39,659 nucleotides of DNA from IMG/VR virus record IMGVR_UViG_3300047585_000046, positions 1 to 39,659 of that record; one strand, written 5' to 3'. The translations under genes and the position numbers were made by a program. Shown in pieces: positions 6,677-13,341 of this stretch. This DNA comes from a virus. Position 1 is the stretch's first letter, and every line of letters starts with the position of its first letter. The notes beneath the pieces are model-generated. The model worked only from the letters and a program-made list of their open reading frames with translations, ran no database searches and had not been told where the DNA came from.

Positions 6677-7765
6677 ATGGCAGTTAGCACTAAATTTGTT
6701 GGCATTAATACTAATGGCGATTTTAATGAATACGAAGGTATTCAAACATCATCTGGCGCTGCTGCTGGCGATATAGTCGCTTTAAATAGCTCTGCGCAAA
6801 TTGATGCCTCTTTATTGCCTGCTATTTCAGCTACTTATACCCAAAGAACGGATACAGCTTCTTTTAGTGCTCTTTACAATCACTTAGAACAAGTTGATTT
6901 AAATACTGCTGCTGCCAACGTTACCGCAACATTACCTGATGCAACTACTTATAGTGGACAAGGCTTGTTAATCCAAGTTATTACAGCTAGCGCTACCCAT
7001 CATGTCGCATTCGCAACTGTATCATCACAAACAATTAACGGTGCAGCTGCAAGTTCATTAGCTCAACTAGTTAATGTAGACCAAACTTATTTCTTCATAT
7101 CTGATGGTTCAAATTGGTGGACTATCTCCCCGGTAACAAATTTAACCAATAACGTTACTGGAACACTAGCTCCCGCTAGCGGTGGTACTGGTGCAACATC
7201 AGTTCCAACCAATGGCGAAGTGCTAATCGGTAACACGGGCACTGGCGTTTATGATGCCGCAACTATTGGATCATCCGATAGTACAATCACATGGACAACT
7301 GGTGCTGGCAGTTTAACTGCGCAAGTTGATCAAGGTAATTTAACTTTAAGTTCCATTGGTGGTTCACTTAATTTAGCTACACAAGTATCGGGCATCCTGC
7401 CAGTTCTTAATGGGCCAGGTGCATATACTGCTACTGCTGGTTCAACTAATATTACTGCTGGTGCAATGATTTATTTGGATTCATCTAATCACATTCAATT
7501 AGCCGATGCTAATACCGCATTACCTGCGACTGGTTTTGCACCCAGTGCTATTACGGCATCTACTTCTGGCACTGTCGTAATGGGTAATGGCCCTAATGCT
7601 GGTTTAACTGGCTTAACAGCTGGTGATAATTACTTCTTAGGACACAACGGGGCTGTAACTACTACTCCACCAACTACATCAGGCTATTGTTTGCAAAAAG
7701 TTGGTTCAGCTCCAACGACTTCGCTATTAAATGTTTTGTTAGGTCCAGTCATAATTCGGGGTTAA
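6677..7765 (+). CDS. Tail-fibre protein
   Basis: This 362-residue Ser/Thr/Ala/Gly-rich beta protein has the features of phage fibres. S-A-Q-I-D-A-S-L-L-P-A near residue 38 is a common fibre linker. A-S-G-G-T-G-A-T-S at about 168-176 is the classic fibre repeat. The C-terminal domain (about 240-362, G-D-N-Y-F-L-G and S-G-Y-C-L-Q-K-V-G) is a frequent fibre terminal module. AGGATCTTAATTA precedes ATG. Host recognition is expected for its tip. Confidence 0.7.
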   Translation: MAVSTKFVGINTNGDFNEYEGIQTSSGAAAGDIVALNSSAQIDASLLPAISATYTQRTDTASFSALYNHLEQVDLNTAAANVTATLPDATTYSGQGLLIQVITASATHHVAFATVSSQTINGAAASSLAQLVNVDQTYFFISDGSNWWTISPVTNLTNNVTGTLAPASGGTGATSVPTNGEVLIGNTGTGVYDAATIGSSDSTITWTTGAGSLTAQVDQGNLTLSSIGGSLNLATQVSGILPVLNGPGAYTATAGSTNITAGAMIYLDSSNHIQLADANTALPATGFAPSAITASTSGTVVMGNGPNAGLTGLTAGDNYFLGHNGAVTTTPPTTSGYCLQKVGSAPTTSLLNVLLGPVIIRG

Positions 7766-7771
7766 TAGCCC

Positions 7772-8986
7772 ATGACTAACCAAAAGCCGCTGAAATTAGA
7801 CAGCACTGGCGATCCATCTGAATTCGTTAGTGGTGATGTTGTAACGCCTTCTTTTTTGCCGAATCCATCTTCATCTACTTTGGGTGGCATTGAAAGTTTA
7901 GCGGCTGTAACAAGCAATTGGATTAATACCATTTCAACTTCTGGTGTACCAAGTGCAACCCAGCCAGCATTTAGTGACATTTCAGGAACTGCTGCAACCA
8001 CCCAAGGCGGTACTGGAACTGGTTCTAGTCAAAATGCTTTAGTGCAATTTGGTGGACCAAATTCACCAACAGCATTAGCTGCTGCACCGGCATTTAATTC
8101 TTATGATTCTGCCGCAATATTTGGTGGAGCATCCGGCTTAAGATCATTACCAACTACCGGTACAATCACTGGAGAATATTGGCACAATGGAAACTGGACA
8201 CAGACAGGTGCAATAACTTCCAATGGTGCCAGAATCCATTTAACCGGCACAATGACTATCAATGCTGCTTGGACAGTTGCTACAGAAATAAGCGGTGGTA
8301 GGGCATCGTTGGGCGGATCTAGCGTTGCGACAGCTCCTGGCGGGAATGGTGGTGGATTAGGTGCCGGTATGGGCGGTAATAGCAGTACTTCCGGCGCACT
8401 TGGGGGTTCTGGCGCGGGACATGGTGGTCTTGGTGGAGTAGGCGGTGTCGGCATAACTAATGCGTCTGTAGGCAATGGCGGCTGCACTTATCCGCTAACT
8501 TCATTATTAACCGGATCTAGCGGGGGAGCTGGCGCTAGCGGACTTTCTACCATAGGGGGAGCAGGCGGTGCCGGAGGCGGAAGTCTTTATTTAGAAGTTA
8601 CTGGAGCTATTAGCTGTACTACTTCTTGTGCAATGACAGCTACCGGAGGCGCTGGGACTGCCGGCGCTTCTGGAGTTGGCTGCGGCGGCGGCGGATCCGG
8701 AGGCGGTATTCAAATGCGTAGTTTCGGCACCATAACAATTGCCTTAGGCGCAAGTATCACTGCCGCTGGAGGTAACGGGCCTAACGCTGTTGGATCGACA
8801 GGTGCTGCCGGTGGTGGTGGTGGCGGCGGCATTATTGATTTATCAGGTTCAACGGTTACAAATAATGGCACTGTTAGTGCATCAGCTGGCACTGGCGGTA
8901 CGGGCGGTGCAGTGGCTGCTGCAAATGGCGGAGCCGGAATAGTAAATTTAAATTCCTTCGTTCAGAATGTCCGCAGTTCTAATTAA
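7772..8986 (+). CDS. Glycine-rich tail-fibre tip / adhesin
   Basis: The 404-residue protein has an N-terminal fibre-like segment (P-S-S-S-T-L-G-G-I-E, T-Q-G-G-T-G-T-G-S at about 72-80). The region from about 175 to 390 is dense in Gly: blocks such as G-G-N-G-G-G-L-G-A-G-M-G-G, G-A-G-G-A-G-G-G-S and a run of Gly near 345-350, separated by short variable loops. This is the composition of the polyglycine-II sandwich found in gp38-type adhesins of S16-like phages, where the loops contact the receptor. The adhesin fold is an inference from composition and position at the end of the fibre operon. Confidence 0.6.
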   Translation: MTNQKPLKLDSTGDPSEFVSGDVVTPSFLPNPSSSTLGGIESLAAVTSNWINTISTSGVPSATQPAFSDISGTAATTQGGTGTGSSQNALVQFGGPNSPTALAAAPAFNSYDSAAIFGGASGLRSLPTTGTITGEYWHNGNWTQTGAITSNGARIHLTGTMTINAAWTVATEISGGRASLGGSSVATAPGGNGGGLGAGMGGNSSTSGALGGSGAGHGGLGGVGGVGITNASVGNGGCTYPLTSLLTGSSGGAGASGLSTIGGAGGAGGGSLYLEVTGAISCTTSCAMTATGGAGTAGASGVGCGGGGSGGGIQMRSFGTITIALGASITAAGGNGPNAVGSTGAAGGGGGGGIIDLSGSTVTNNGTVSASAGTGGTGGAVAAANGGAGIVNLNSFVQNVRSSN

Positions 8987-9222
8987 TTATTAGGTGCTAG
9001 TTCAGTAGTGGCTGGTGCTAAAATACTATCAGGATCTATTGAATCTAGTTCAATAACTTTTAAAGCATCCCGTATGGCAGGTGGATTAGTTTGTATGAAT
9101 TCATCCATCTTTTGTTTATCAGGAGATACGACATACATAACATCAGGATTAACGGTTAAGTCTGGCTGTCCTGTTGAAGTATTGATGGCTGTGATTGCTA
9201 AGATTGCTACGAATATATGCAT
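8983..9222 (-). CDS. Small exported protein
   Basis: This 79-residue protein has a short hydrophobic N-terminus (M-H-I-F-V-A-I-L-A-I-T-A-I) that may be a signal peptide or anchor, and then a polar, acidic domain. The ATG shares one base with the stop of the upstream gene, and GGAG lies about 10 bases before it. It is last in the minus-strand operon 10525-8983 and converges on the adhesin gene with a 4-base overlap. Function unknown. Confidence 0.5.
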   Translation of the reverse strand: MHIFVAILAITAINTSTGQPDLTVNPDVMYVVSPDKQKMDEFIQTNPPAIRDALKVIELDSIDPDSILAPATTELAPNN

Positions 9223-9476
9223 TAGATAATATCTCCGTTTTCCATTTGTTTTTCATTTTCCAAAACTGAAACTTGTCTGCGATAAAATTCGACTTTCGCA
9301 CATTCTAGAACGCCTATTAATCCATTGGCTGTTTTGTAGTTACGATCACTGTCAAATATCGCCCAAATGATACTAGACAAAACGTAATTTAAATCTCCAA
9401 CAGATTCTACTTTTGTTAAGATATCAGCTATAGCTGATTCAAACTGCGGTCTTCTATCTTCTTTAATATACGGCAT
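9222..9476 (-). CDS. Small phage protein, DUF6899-like
   Basis: The start at 9476 (M-P-Y-I-K-E-D-R-R) is chosen because GGAGG lies 5 bases upstream. A longer frame from 9515 lacks this support. The 84 residues match a widespread small phage family: P-Y-I-K-x-x-x-R, G-D-L-N-Y-V-L-S at about 32-39 and N-G-L-I-G-V-L-E-C-A-K-x-E-F-Y-R-R at about 53-69. The family has no known function. Family assignment is from memory of its consensus. Confidence 0.65.
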   Translation of the reverse strand: MPYIKEDRRPQFESAIADILTKVESVGDLNYVLSSIIWAIFDSDRNYKTANGLIGVLECAKVEFYRRQVSVLENEKQMENGDII

Positions 9477-9521
9477 TTTTACCTCCGGTAAAAACGGGAA
9501 TCGCTTGCGACTCATCCCGTC

Positions 9522-9773
9522 CTAATTTAAATTCGGATTCTTAGGTGGCACTGGATCTGGTCTTCTGTTTGCGGAAGATTGATTAGGATCTGTATGCATC
9601 TTTACCAATCCGTCTACTATATCCGCCATAGCTGAACTACCTTTAGCCATATGCATTATTCCTTCCATTAATAGCAATATAGTATTCGCAAGACGAATCA
9701 CCTTGCCCAATGCAGTAATAGATAGATAGATTGCTATGACACTTAGTGTTATAGCAATGACTGATAAGTTCAT
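9522..9773 (-). CDS. Small membrane protein
   Basis: ATG 9773 overlaps the stop of the upstream gene by ATGA, which favours it over an upstream start at 9851. The 83 residues comprise one or two hydrophobic stretches (about 2-25 and 28-40) and a Pro/Asn-rich polar tail (P-V-P-P-K-N-P-N). It lies in the operon between the DUF4406-like enzyme and the DUF6899-like gene. A holin-type function is possible but the topology is not diagnostic. Confidence 0.5.
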   Translation of the reverse strand: MNLSVIAITLSVIAIYLSITALGKVIRLANTILLLMEGIMHMAKGSSAMADIVDGLVKMHTDPNQSSANRRPDPVPPKNPNLN

Positions 9774-10525
9774 ATTGCGGTACCACCTTTTAATATTGAT
9801 TCTTCTTCTAAATCCTCTTCGGTCATTTGCAGACATTCGGCATATCCGCAAATATCAACAAGATTATCCCGCTTATGTTTATTCTGTTCCCGACTAATTT
9901 TAACCAGTAACATAAACATCATTGCGTCTTGTGGTGTTATAACTTGTCCATCCCGCATTTTGTGTTTAATGAGAGCGGTCATCATACCACTAGTGCGTCT
10001 GTAGTCCTGTAAAGGTCTTCCATAATCCTTGCGTCTATCTGTGCGTACTATGCGGAACGCTTCTTCTGATGGCGATTCTTCTTCTGTAGTGACACGTACT
10101 ACAGCTCTTGGGTATATGGATTGACCTACGGGCCGGTCAACTTCATCAGGATTATATAAATGTATTTGCTTTTCCAAACGCCTTGCTACGGCAACTTCTA
10201 ATTGTGCACCTTTGCTGTGCTCCCAGCCTTCTAGCATTACTAGCATGTCTGATTCAACAACATGTTTTATATCTAAGTGCATATAGTAGACCCAGCCCTT
10301 ATCATGACTGCCATTGTCATTTTCAGCGGGATTCAATACTTTATAACCAATGGCTCTCAATCGTCTAGCAGCTTCATTGAAGGCTTCTGCATTGTGATTA
10401 GGAATGCCTGACATAGGTCCACTTACATAGACGGAATGTCTTTTATGAATCGTAAAGTTGGTCCTAGGCGTAACTTTAGCGACACCCGCTTTTTTAGCGG
10501 CGACTTTAGAAATCTTCTTGCGCAT
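9770..10525 (-). CDS. DUF4406 (deoxyribosyltransferase-like) fused to a C-terminal phage domain
   Basis: The 251-residue protein has two parts. Residues about 30-125 are DUF4406, a nucleoside 2-deoxyribosyltransferase-like Rossmannoid fold: V-Y-V-S-G-P-M-S-G-I-P at 32-42, N-P-A-E-N, and a helix ending in G-A-Q-L-E-V-A-V-A. Residues about 155-245 (D-Y-G-R-P, D-A-M-M-F-M-L-L-V-K-I-S-R, D-N-L-V-D-I-C-G-Y) match a phage domain similar to DUF6378. A Lys-rich leader precedes the fold. GGGAGG and a good promoter at 10551-10579 precede it. A nucleotide-salvage or nucleotide-hydrolysis role is likely; the substrate is unknown. Confidence 0.75.
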   Translation of the reverse strand: MRKKISKVAAKKAGVAKVTPRTNFTIHKRHSVYVSGPMSGIPNHNAEAFNEAARRLRAIGYKVLNPAENDNGSHDKGWVYYMHLDIKHVVESDMLVMLEGWEHSKGAQLEVAVARRLEKQIHLYNPDEVDRPVGQSIYPRAVVRVTTEEESPSEEAFRIVRTDRRKDYGRPLQDYRRTSGMMTALIKHKMRDGQVITPQDAMMFMLLVKISREQNKHKRDNLVDICGYAECLQMTEEDLEEESILKGGTAI

Positions 10526-10550
10526 ATAATCCTCCCATGTATATGACGCA

Positions 10551-10579
10551 ATATTAGCGGATGCTCATTGTATTGTCAA
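10551..10579 (-). promoter_or_regulatory. Sigma70 promoter for the 10525-8983 operon
   Basis: On the minus strand, TTGACA (10579-10574) is followed by a 17-base spacer and TAATAT (10556-10551), upstream of GGGAGG and ATG 10525. It overlaps head-to-head with the plus-strand promoter at 10568-10596. Confidence 0.7.
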
Positions 10580-10596
10580 ATGAATTCATATATAAT
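10568..10596 (+). promoter_or_regulatory. Sigma70 promoter driving a plus-strand RNA with no ORF
   Basis: TTGTAT (10568-10573), a 17-base spacer and a perfect TATAAT (10591-10596). Transcription would start near 10603 and run into a structured region with no plus-strand gene. Confidence 0.65.
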
Positions 10597-10602
10597 AAAC
10601 AA

Positions 10603-10853
10603 ACGTCACTCAACTGCATCAGTTCAGTGAACAGGTAGGATCTAGCTAAAAGAAGCTTGATGGAATCAGTGAAGCCGAAAGCGAAGGTGACACTGGGTTT
10701 TAACAGAAAGAGTCGCAAGACTGAATTTGTAGGAAGCTAACCATCCAATACTTGACCCCCGGGTAAGGTGCTAACACTTAGGGCAGGCAGGCACTTCAGA
10801 CGACAGACCTACCGAATTACTACCAAATATTGGGTCGCAGTCCTATTAGGACA
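10603..10853 (+). ncRNA. Candidate structured non-coding RNA
   Basis: No gene occupies this stretch. Plus-strand pairings found by eye: GTTC/GAAC hairpin at 10622-10632; a closing stem in which 10634-10639 plus 10641-10643 pair with 10805-10813 (9 bp, one bulged A); CAGTG (10667-10671) with CACTG (10691-10695); a hairpin with AGTC-GCAA-GACT at 10711-10722, extended by ACAGA/TTTGT (10703-10707, 10726-10730) across a 3x3 internal loop; CTT-ACC/GGT-AAG at 10751-10767. A GCAA tetraloop and G-U pairs fit the plus strand only. GTCCT/AGGAC near 10840-10852 may end it, though no U-run follows. It does not match tmRNA, RNase P or 6S RNA as I know them. Confidence 0.6.
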
Positions 10854-11055
10854 AGATATTCAATCCATGTTCAATTCTATAATCATCCAATTGTGCTTCT
10901 AAATGATGTTTAAAAACATATTTCTGGATTAAAGTTGAATCTGGCAACCAGCCGATATTCAATAGATGCTTTAAATGTGATGCGGGCGTGATGTCATGCT
11001 TCTGTTGCTGAAGGTTTGCGTCATCAACTGAATCTTTAGTATCTTTAGTAGGCAT
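10846..11055 (-). CDS. Small unknown protein
   Basis: The 69-residue polar protein is last in the minus-strand operon that starts at 13019. It overlaps the previous gene by 11 bases. It has an acidic/Gln-rich N-terminus and a helical C-terminus (H-L-K-H-L-L-N-I-G-W-L-P-D). Its stop codon lies in the GTCCTAATAGGAC dyad that also borders the candidate ncRNA. No family recognised. Confidence 0.5.
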   Translation of the reverse strand: MPTKDTKDSVDDANLQQQKHDITPASHLKHLLNIGWLPDSTLIQKYVFKHHLEAQLDDYRIEHGLNILS

Positions 11056-11434
11056 TAGATTCCTTCTTTGCAGCCATTAATGCTTCCAGGGGTGTATCTG
11101 CCGCTTTGTAATGAATCTGTCTTGGATAGTCATAAACTACCCATTCGCGCGGGGTTGATTCAGTATCATCTTCATCACTCCAGTTATTTGACAAGCAACA
11201 TTCGGGGCGCATACCCTCAACAGCGCGACCTAGGGCGATTAGGCGCTTAGCTTCGTCTAACTGTATATCTTCGCCATCGATATATAGACAGCCATGCTCC
11301 AGTTCATCCCGCAACCGGCGCACTTCTGCGATTAAGTGCAGTGTTACTGTAGCCATCTCATCAATTGGCTGAGAGCCATGATAAATTGAGCAAGCTGCTG
11401 TCCATCGTTTCAATTCCTCTTCACTTATTGTCAT
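11045..11434 (-). CDS. Unknown phage protein
   Basis: This 129-residue protein has a helical N-terminus (E-E-E-L-K-R-W-T-A-A-C, E-V-R-R-L-R-D-E-L-E), similar to many phage Ead/Ea22-like accessory proteins, and a second half with W-V-V-Y-D-Y-P-R-Q-I-H-Y-K-A and T-P-L-E-A-L-M-A-A. That tail resembles the A-x-T-x-x-E-A-L domain of small phage proteins. It abuts the upstream gene. Function unknown. Confidence 0.55.
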   Translation of the reverse strand: MTISEEELKRWTAACSIYHGSQPIDEMATVTLHLIAEVRRLRDELEHGCLYIDGEDIQLDEAKRLIALGRAVEGMRPECCLSNNWSDEDDTESTPREWVVYDYPRQIHYKAADTPLEALMAAKKESNAY

Positions 11435-11658
11435 TAATGCTTACTCCTATCTATAGGATTAATTACATCAAACATATGACGCAAGCGTTGACCAATAATC
11501 GCATCATTCACCATCTGCTTCCAATCGCCAGCTTTTATGTCAACAATCACGTCCTGGTTAGGGTCTACAATATCCACTTTCATGCGCTCACGCAGAATTT
11601 GCAGGCGCTGCAACAGTGATGGTTCATGATCTAGATACTGGGCTTTAAGTGATTTCAT
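11434..11658 (-). CDS. Small unknown helical protein
   Basis: The 74-residue protein is helical with a basic start (M-K-S-L-K-A-Q-Y-L-D-H-E-P-S-L-L-Q-R-L-Q-I). It overlaps the upstream gene by 14 bases and the next by one. It belongs to the endolysin operon. No family recognised. Confidence 0.5.
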   Translation of the reverse strand: MKSLKAQYLDHEPSLLQRLQILRERMKVDIVDPNQDVIVDIKAGDWKQMVNDAIIGQRLRHMFDVINPIDRSKH

Positions 11659-11827
11659 ACCGTTTCTTACCTTTACGTTTGGCTTTTTTAAATGCCCTTA
11701 GAATTTGTTTATGGAATTTATTTATATATTCATTCCATCTATCCCTTTCCACCGGCGAAGCATAGAACCAACTATAAATTGCATTGGTATAATGTGCCAA
11801 TAATTCTTCTAATTTATTTGTATTCAT
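11645..11827 (-). CDS. Small basic protein next to endolysin
   Basis: The 60-residue protein has an aromatic helical N-terminus (Y-T-N-A-I-Y-S-W-F-Y) and a very basic C-terminus (K-K-A-K-R-K-G-K-K-R). It overlaps the end of the endolysin gene by 14 bases. No full-length transmembrane helix is present, so a holin call is not supported. Function unknown. Confidence 0.5.
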   Translation of the reverse strand: MNTNKLEELLAHYTNAIYSWFYASPVERDRWNEYINKFHKQILRAFKKAKRKGKKRYEIT

Positions 11828-12281
11828 TGTCTAACATTAACCATACATAAGACAGGAATTTACCGAAACCATTAGTACCACCATTGACCAACATTCTTAC
11901 TTTAAGCCAATTGCCCCTATCAGCATGAGTATTGATGCAATGATCTTTAAAATACGCCCCAGCAATTTGGATACTATTTTGTGCATTAGTTGCCGCTATG
12001 GGATTACCGCTTAGGTTCACGCCAATAATAGTGCCATACTTTTCATAATTTGGCAACCCAGTCAACTGAATTAATCCCTTGCCACCAAACGGATCATTAG
12101 GATTAGCATTTGCAGCAGGATTGAACATAGATTCAACAGCTATGGTGGCAGCTAATGCAACCCTGGTATTAGGGGTATTCATCCCCTGATTTTGTAATTC
12201 ACCAATCAATGGTTGCCAGGTATTAGTGATAGTCTGGAGGTCGACATCTATGATTGATGATATATCTTGGGCACTAAGCAT
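11814..12281 (-). CDS. Endolysin, GH19 chitinase/lysozyme-like
   Basis: ATG 12281 is chosen because AAGGA lies about 9 bases upstream and it overlaps the upstream stop by 8 bases. A longer frame from 12362 starts inside the neighbour. The 155 residues match GH19-type phage lysins: T-R-V-A-L-A-A-T-I-A-V-E with candidate catalytic Glu50, F-G-G-K-G-L-I-Q-L-T-G at 65-75, N-Y-E-K-Y-G, and V-N-G-G-T-N-G near 136. It would cut the peptidoglycan glycan strand at lysis. It has no signal peptide, so a separate holin is expected. A related muramidase family is the alternative. Confidence 0.75.
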   Translation of the reverse strand: MLSAQDISSIIDVDLQTITNTWQPLIGELQNQGMNTPNTRVALAATIAVESMFNPAANANPNDPFGGKGLIQLTGLPNYEKYGTIIGVNLSGNPIAATNAQNSIQIAGAYFKDHCINTHADRGNWLKVRMLVNGGTNGFGKFLSYVWLMLDNEYK

Positions 12282-12687
12282 TGTTTGATTCCTTTCCTGC
12301 TTGCTTAATATATTGCTCTGGCGTATAGCAGTCCTGACATTTTCTAGCATATTCATATACACCTAAATCATGACAAGCCAAATCCAGCGCCTTGCGCAAG
12401 ACTTTGTTTTCTTGGTCTGCGTGATCTAAATCAAGCTTGCACTTGCCAAATTTATCCGTCACCCACATAATTTGCTTTTGATGCACAGCTTTCAACAGCC
12501 CTTCCATCTGAAGCAACAACTCTTTATCTTCAATTCCAGAAGCTAACGCAGCCTTCAACTCCGCCACGGTGTCAAGGAGATTTTCAACATCCATAACGGC
12601 AGCAAGATAATCAGCGTGATCCCAGTCAGCACACAATTCTTTCTTGAAGCGTTCCCTAATCTCAACTAATTCTTGTTCAGTCAACAT
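12274..12687 (-). CDS. Unknown coiled-coil phage protein
   Basis: This 137-residue protein is mostly helical, with heptad-like stretches (E-Q-E-L-V-E-I-R-E-R-F-K, V-E-N-L-L-D-T-V-A-E-L-K-A-A-L). The C-terminal segment contains four Cys/His residues (C-H-D, C-Q-D-C), which could bind metal. It directly abuts the upstream gene (shared base at 12687) and overlaps the endolysin start. Function unknown. Confidence 0.55.
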   Translation of the reverse strand: MLTEQELVEIRERFKKELCADWDHADYLAAVMDVENLLDTVAELKAALASGIEDKELLLQMEGLLKAVHQKQIMWVTDKFGKCKLDLDHADQENKVLRKALDLACHDLGVYEYARKCQDCYTPEQYIKQAGKESNNA

Positions 12688-13019
12688 TAATAATCAACCT
12701 CATGAATATTTAAAACTATAGGACGCCCATGTCTAACTAATACATTATTACAAGCATCAACAATATTAGATAAATAAAAGGTTGCAACTTTTAATTGATC
12801 TCTTAAACCTATTCTTTCTTCGCCTGGCATAATTATTGGACTAGCCGCTAAGTCAGCAATATAATCGGCAAAATCAGCTTCATCTTCATTTAAGTTTTTA
12901 CGTGGTCGCCCGCCCAGTTTTCCATTAGCTAAAGCAGCAGTTGTTTTAGCTTCGCTTTTAGCTTTGCCGCCCTTACGTCCCAGTTCAGCAGCAATTTCTG
13001 ATAATTGTTTTTTATTCAC
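12687..13019 (-). CDS. Small K-G-G / AT-hook-like DNA-binding protein
   Basis: The 110-residue protein has an N-terminal region with A-E-L-G-R-K-G-G-K-A-K-S (about 11-22) and L-G-G-R-P-R-K (about 35-41). The G-R-P-R-K core is an AT-hook-like minor-groove motif, and K-G-G repeats are common in small phage and prophage proteins. The acidic middle and hydrophobic C-terminus may mediate dimerisation. GGAGG precedes ATG 13019. It is first in the endolysin operon, behind the promoter at 13043-13071, so a regulatory role is plausible. Confidence 0.55.
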   Translation of the reverse strand: MNKKQLSEIAAELGRKGGKAKSEAKTTAALANGKLGGRPRKNLNEDEADFADYIADLAASPIIMPGEERIGLRDQLKVATFYLSNIVDACNNVLVRHGRPIVLNIHEVDY

Positions 13020-13042
13020 AGTGCATCCTCCGGTAGAAGAAT

Positions 13043-13071
13043 ACTATAACCGAAGCGGTCAGGTAAGGCAA
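13043..13071 (-). promoter_or_regulatory. Sigma70 promoter for the endolysin operon
   Basis: Minus strand: TTGCCT (13071-13066), 17-base spacer, TATAGT (13048-13043), then GGAGG and ATG 13019. Confidence 0.6.
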
Positions 13072-13090
13072 ATTAAATTTGTAGTAAGTG

Positions 13091-13147
13091 AACAATTGTG
13101 GCACTAATTGTTCTGTATCATCCATTCGGCCCGGAGGTCAGTGCCAC
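13091..13147. other. Nested inverted repeats downstream of the tRNA
   Basis: AACAATT (13091-13097) and AATTGTT (13106-13112) form a 7-bp dyad around the 8-mer GTGGCACT (13098-13105), and that 8-mer itself pairs perfectly with AGTGCCAC at 13140-13147. The two foldings are mutually compatible in DNA but compete in RNA. A further CGCA/TGCG hairpin lies around 13159-13174. The location, between the tRNA 3' end and the endolysin promoter, fits an operator or a processed tRNA trailer. Confidence 0.5.
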
Positions 13148-13188
13148 TAGCATAATGTCGCAGGCTGGATGCGGCTCTACTTTGTAAT

Positions 13189-13262
13189 TGGGAGCGGGGT
13201 CTGGAATCGAACCAGATCTTTAAGGTTATGAGCCTTACGTGCTACCGGTGCACTACCCTGCC
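13189..13262 (-). tRNA. tRNA with CAT anticodon (Met or Ile2), CCA encoded
   Basis: On the minus strand the cloverleaf is complete: acceptor GGCAGGG against CCCCGCT (one A-C mismatch, one G-U pair), D stem GTGC/GCAC, anticodon stem TAAGG/CCTTA with loop CTCATAA, T stem TCTGG/CCAGA with loop TTCGATT, discriminator C and encoded CCA. The anticodon stem lacks the three G-C pairs of initiator tRNA, so elongator Met or lysidine-modified Ile2 is more likely. Confidence 0.9.
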
Positions 13263-13272
13263 GTATTTATTT

Positions 13273-13301
13273 ATTATATGTCACCCGGCAGAATTGCGCA
13301 A
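13273..13301 (-). promoter_or_regulatory. Dedicated promoter of the tRNA
   Basis: Minus strand: TTGCGC (13301-13296), 17-base spacer, TATAAT (13278-13273). Transcription would begin about four bases before the mature tRNA end. The -35 region lies inside an inverted repeat (13285-13292 with 13328-13335) that follows the protease gene. Confidence 0.65.
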
Positions 13302-13341
13302 CTTGAGGTAGCCTAATGGGGCATCTCTCTGCCGGATTTAA

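Noticed and set aside
8101-8892. Pro-rich minus-strand frames opposite the glycine-rich adhesin
   Set aside because: Antisense shadows of Gly codons (GGN read backwards as CCN); no ribosome sites.
10603-10853. Group I intron, tmRNA or RNase P RNA
   Set aside because: No recognisable P3-P7 core, tag frame or RNase P landmarks, and no split gene on either side.
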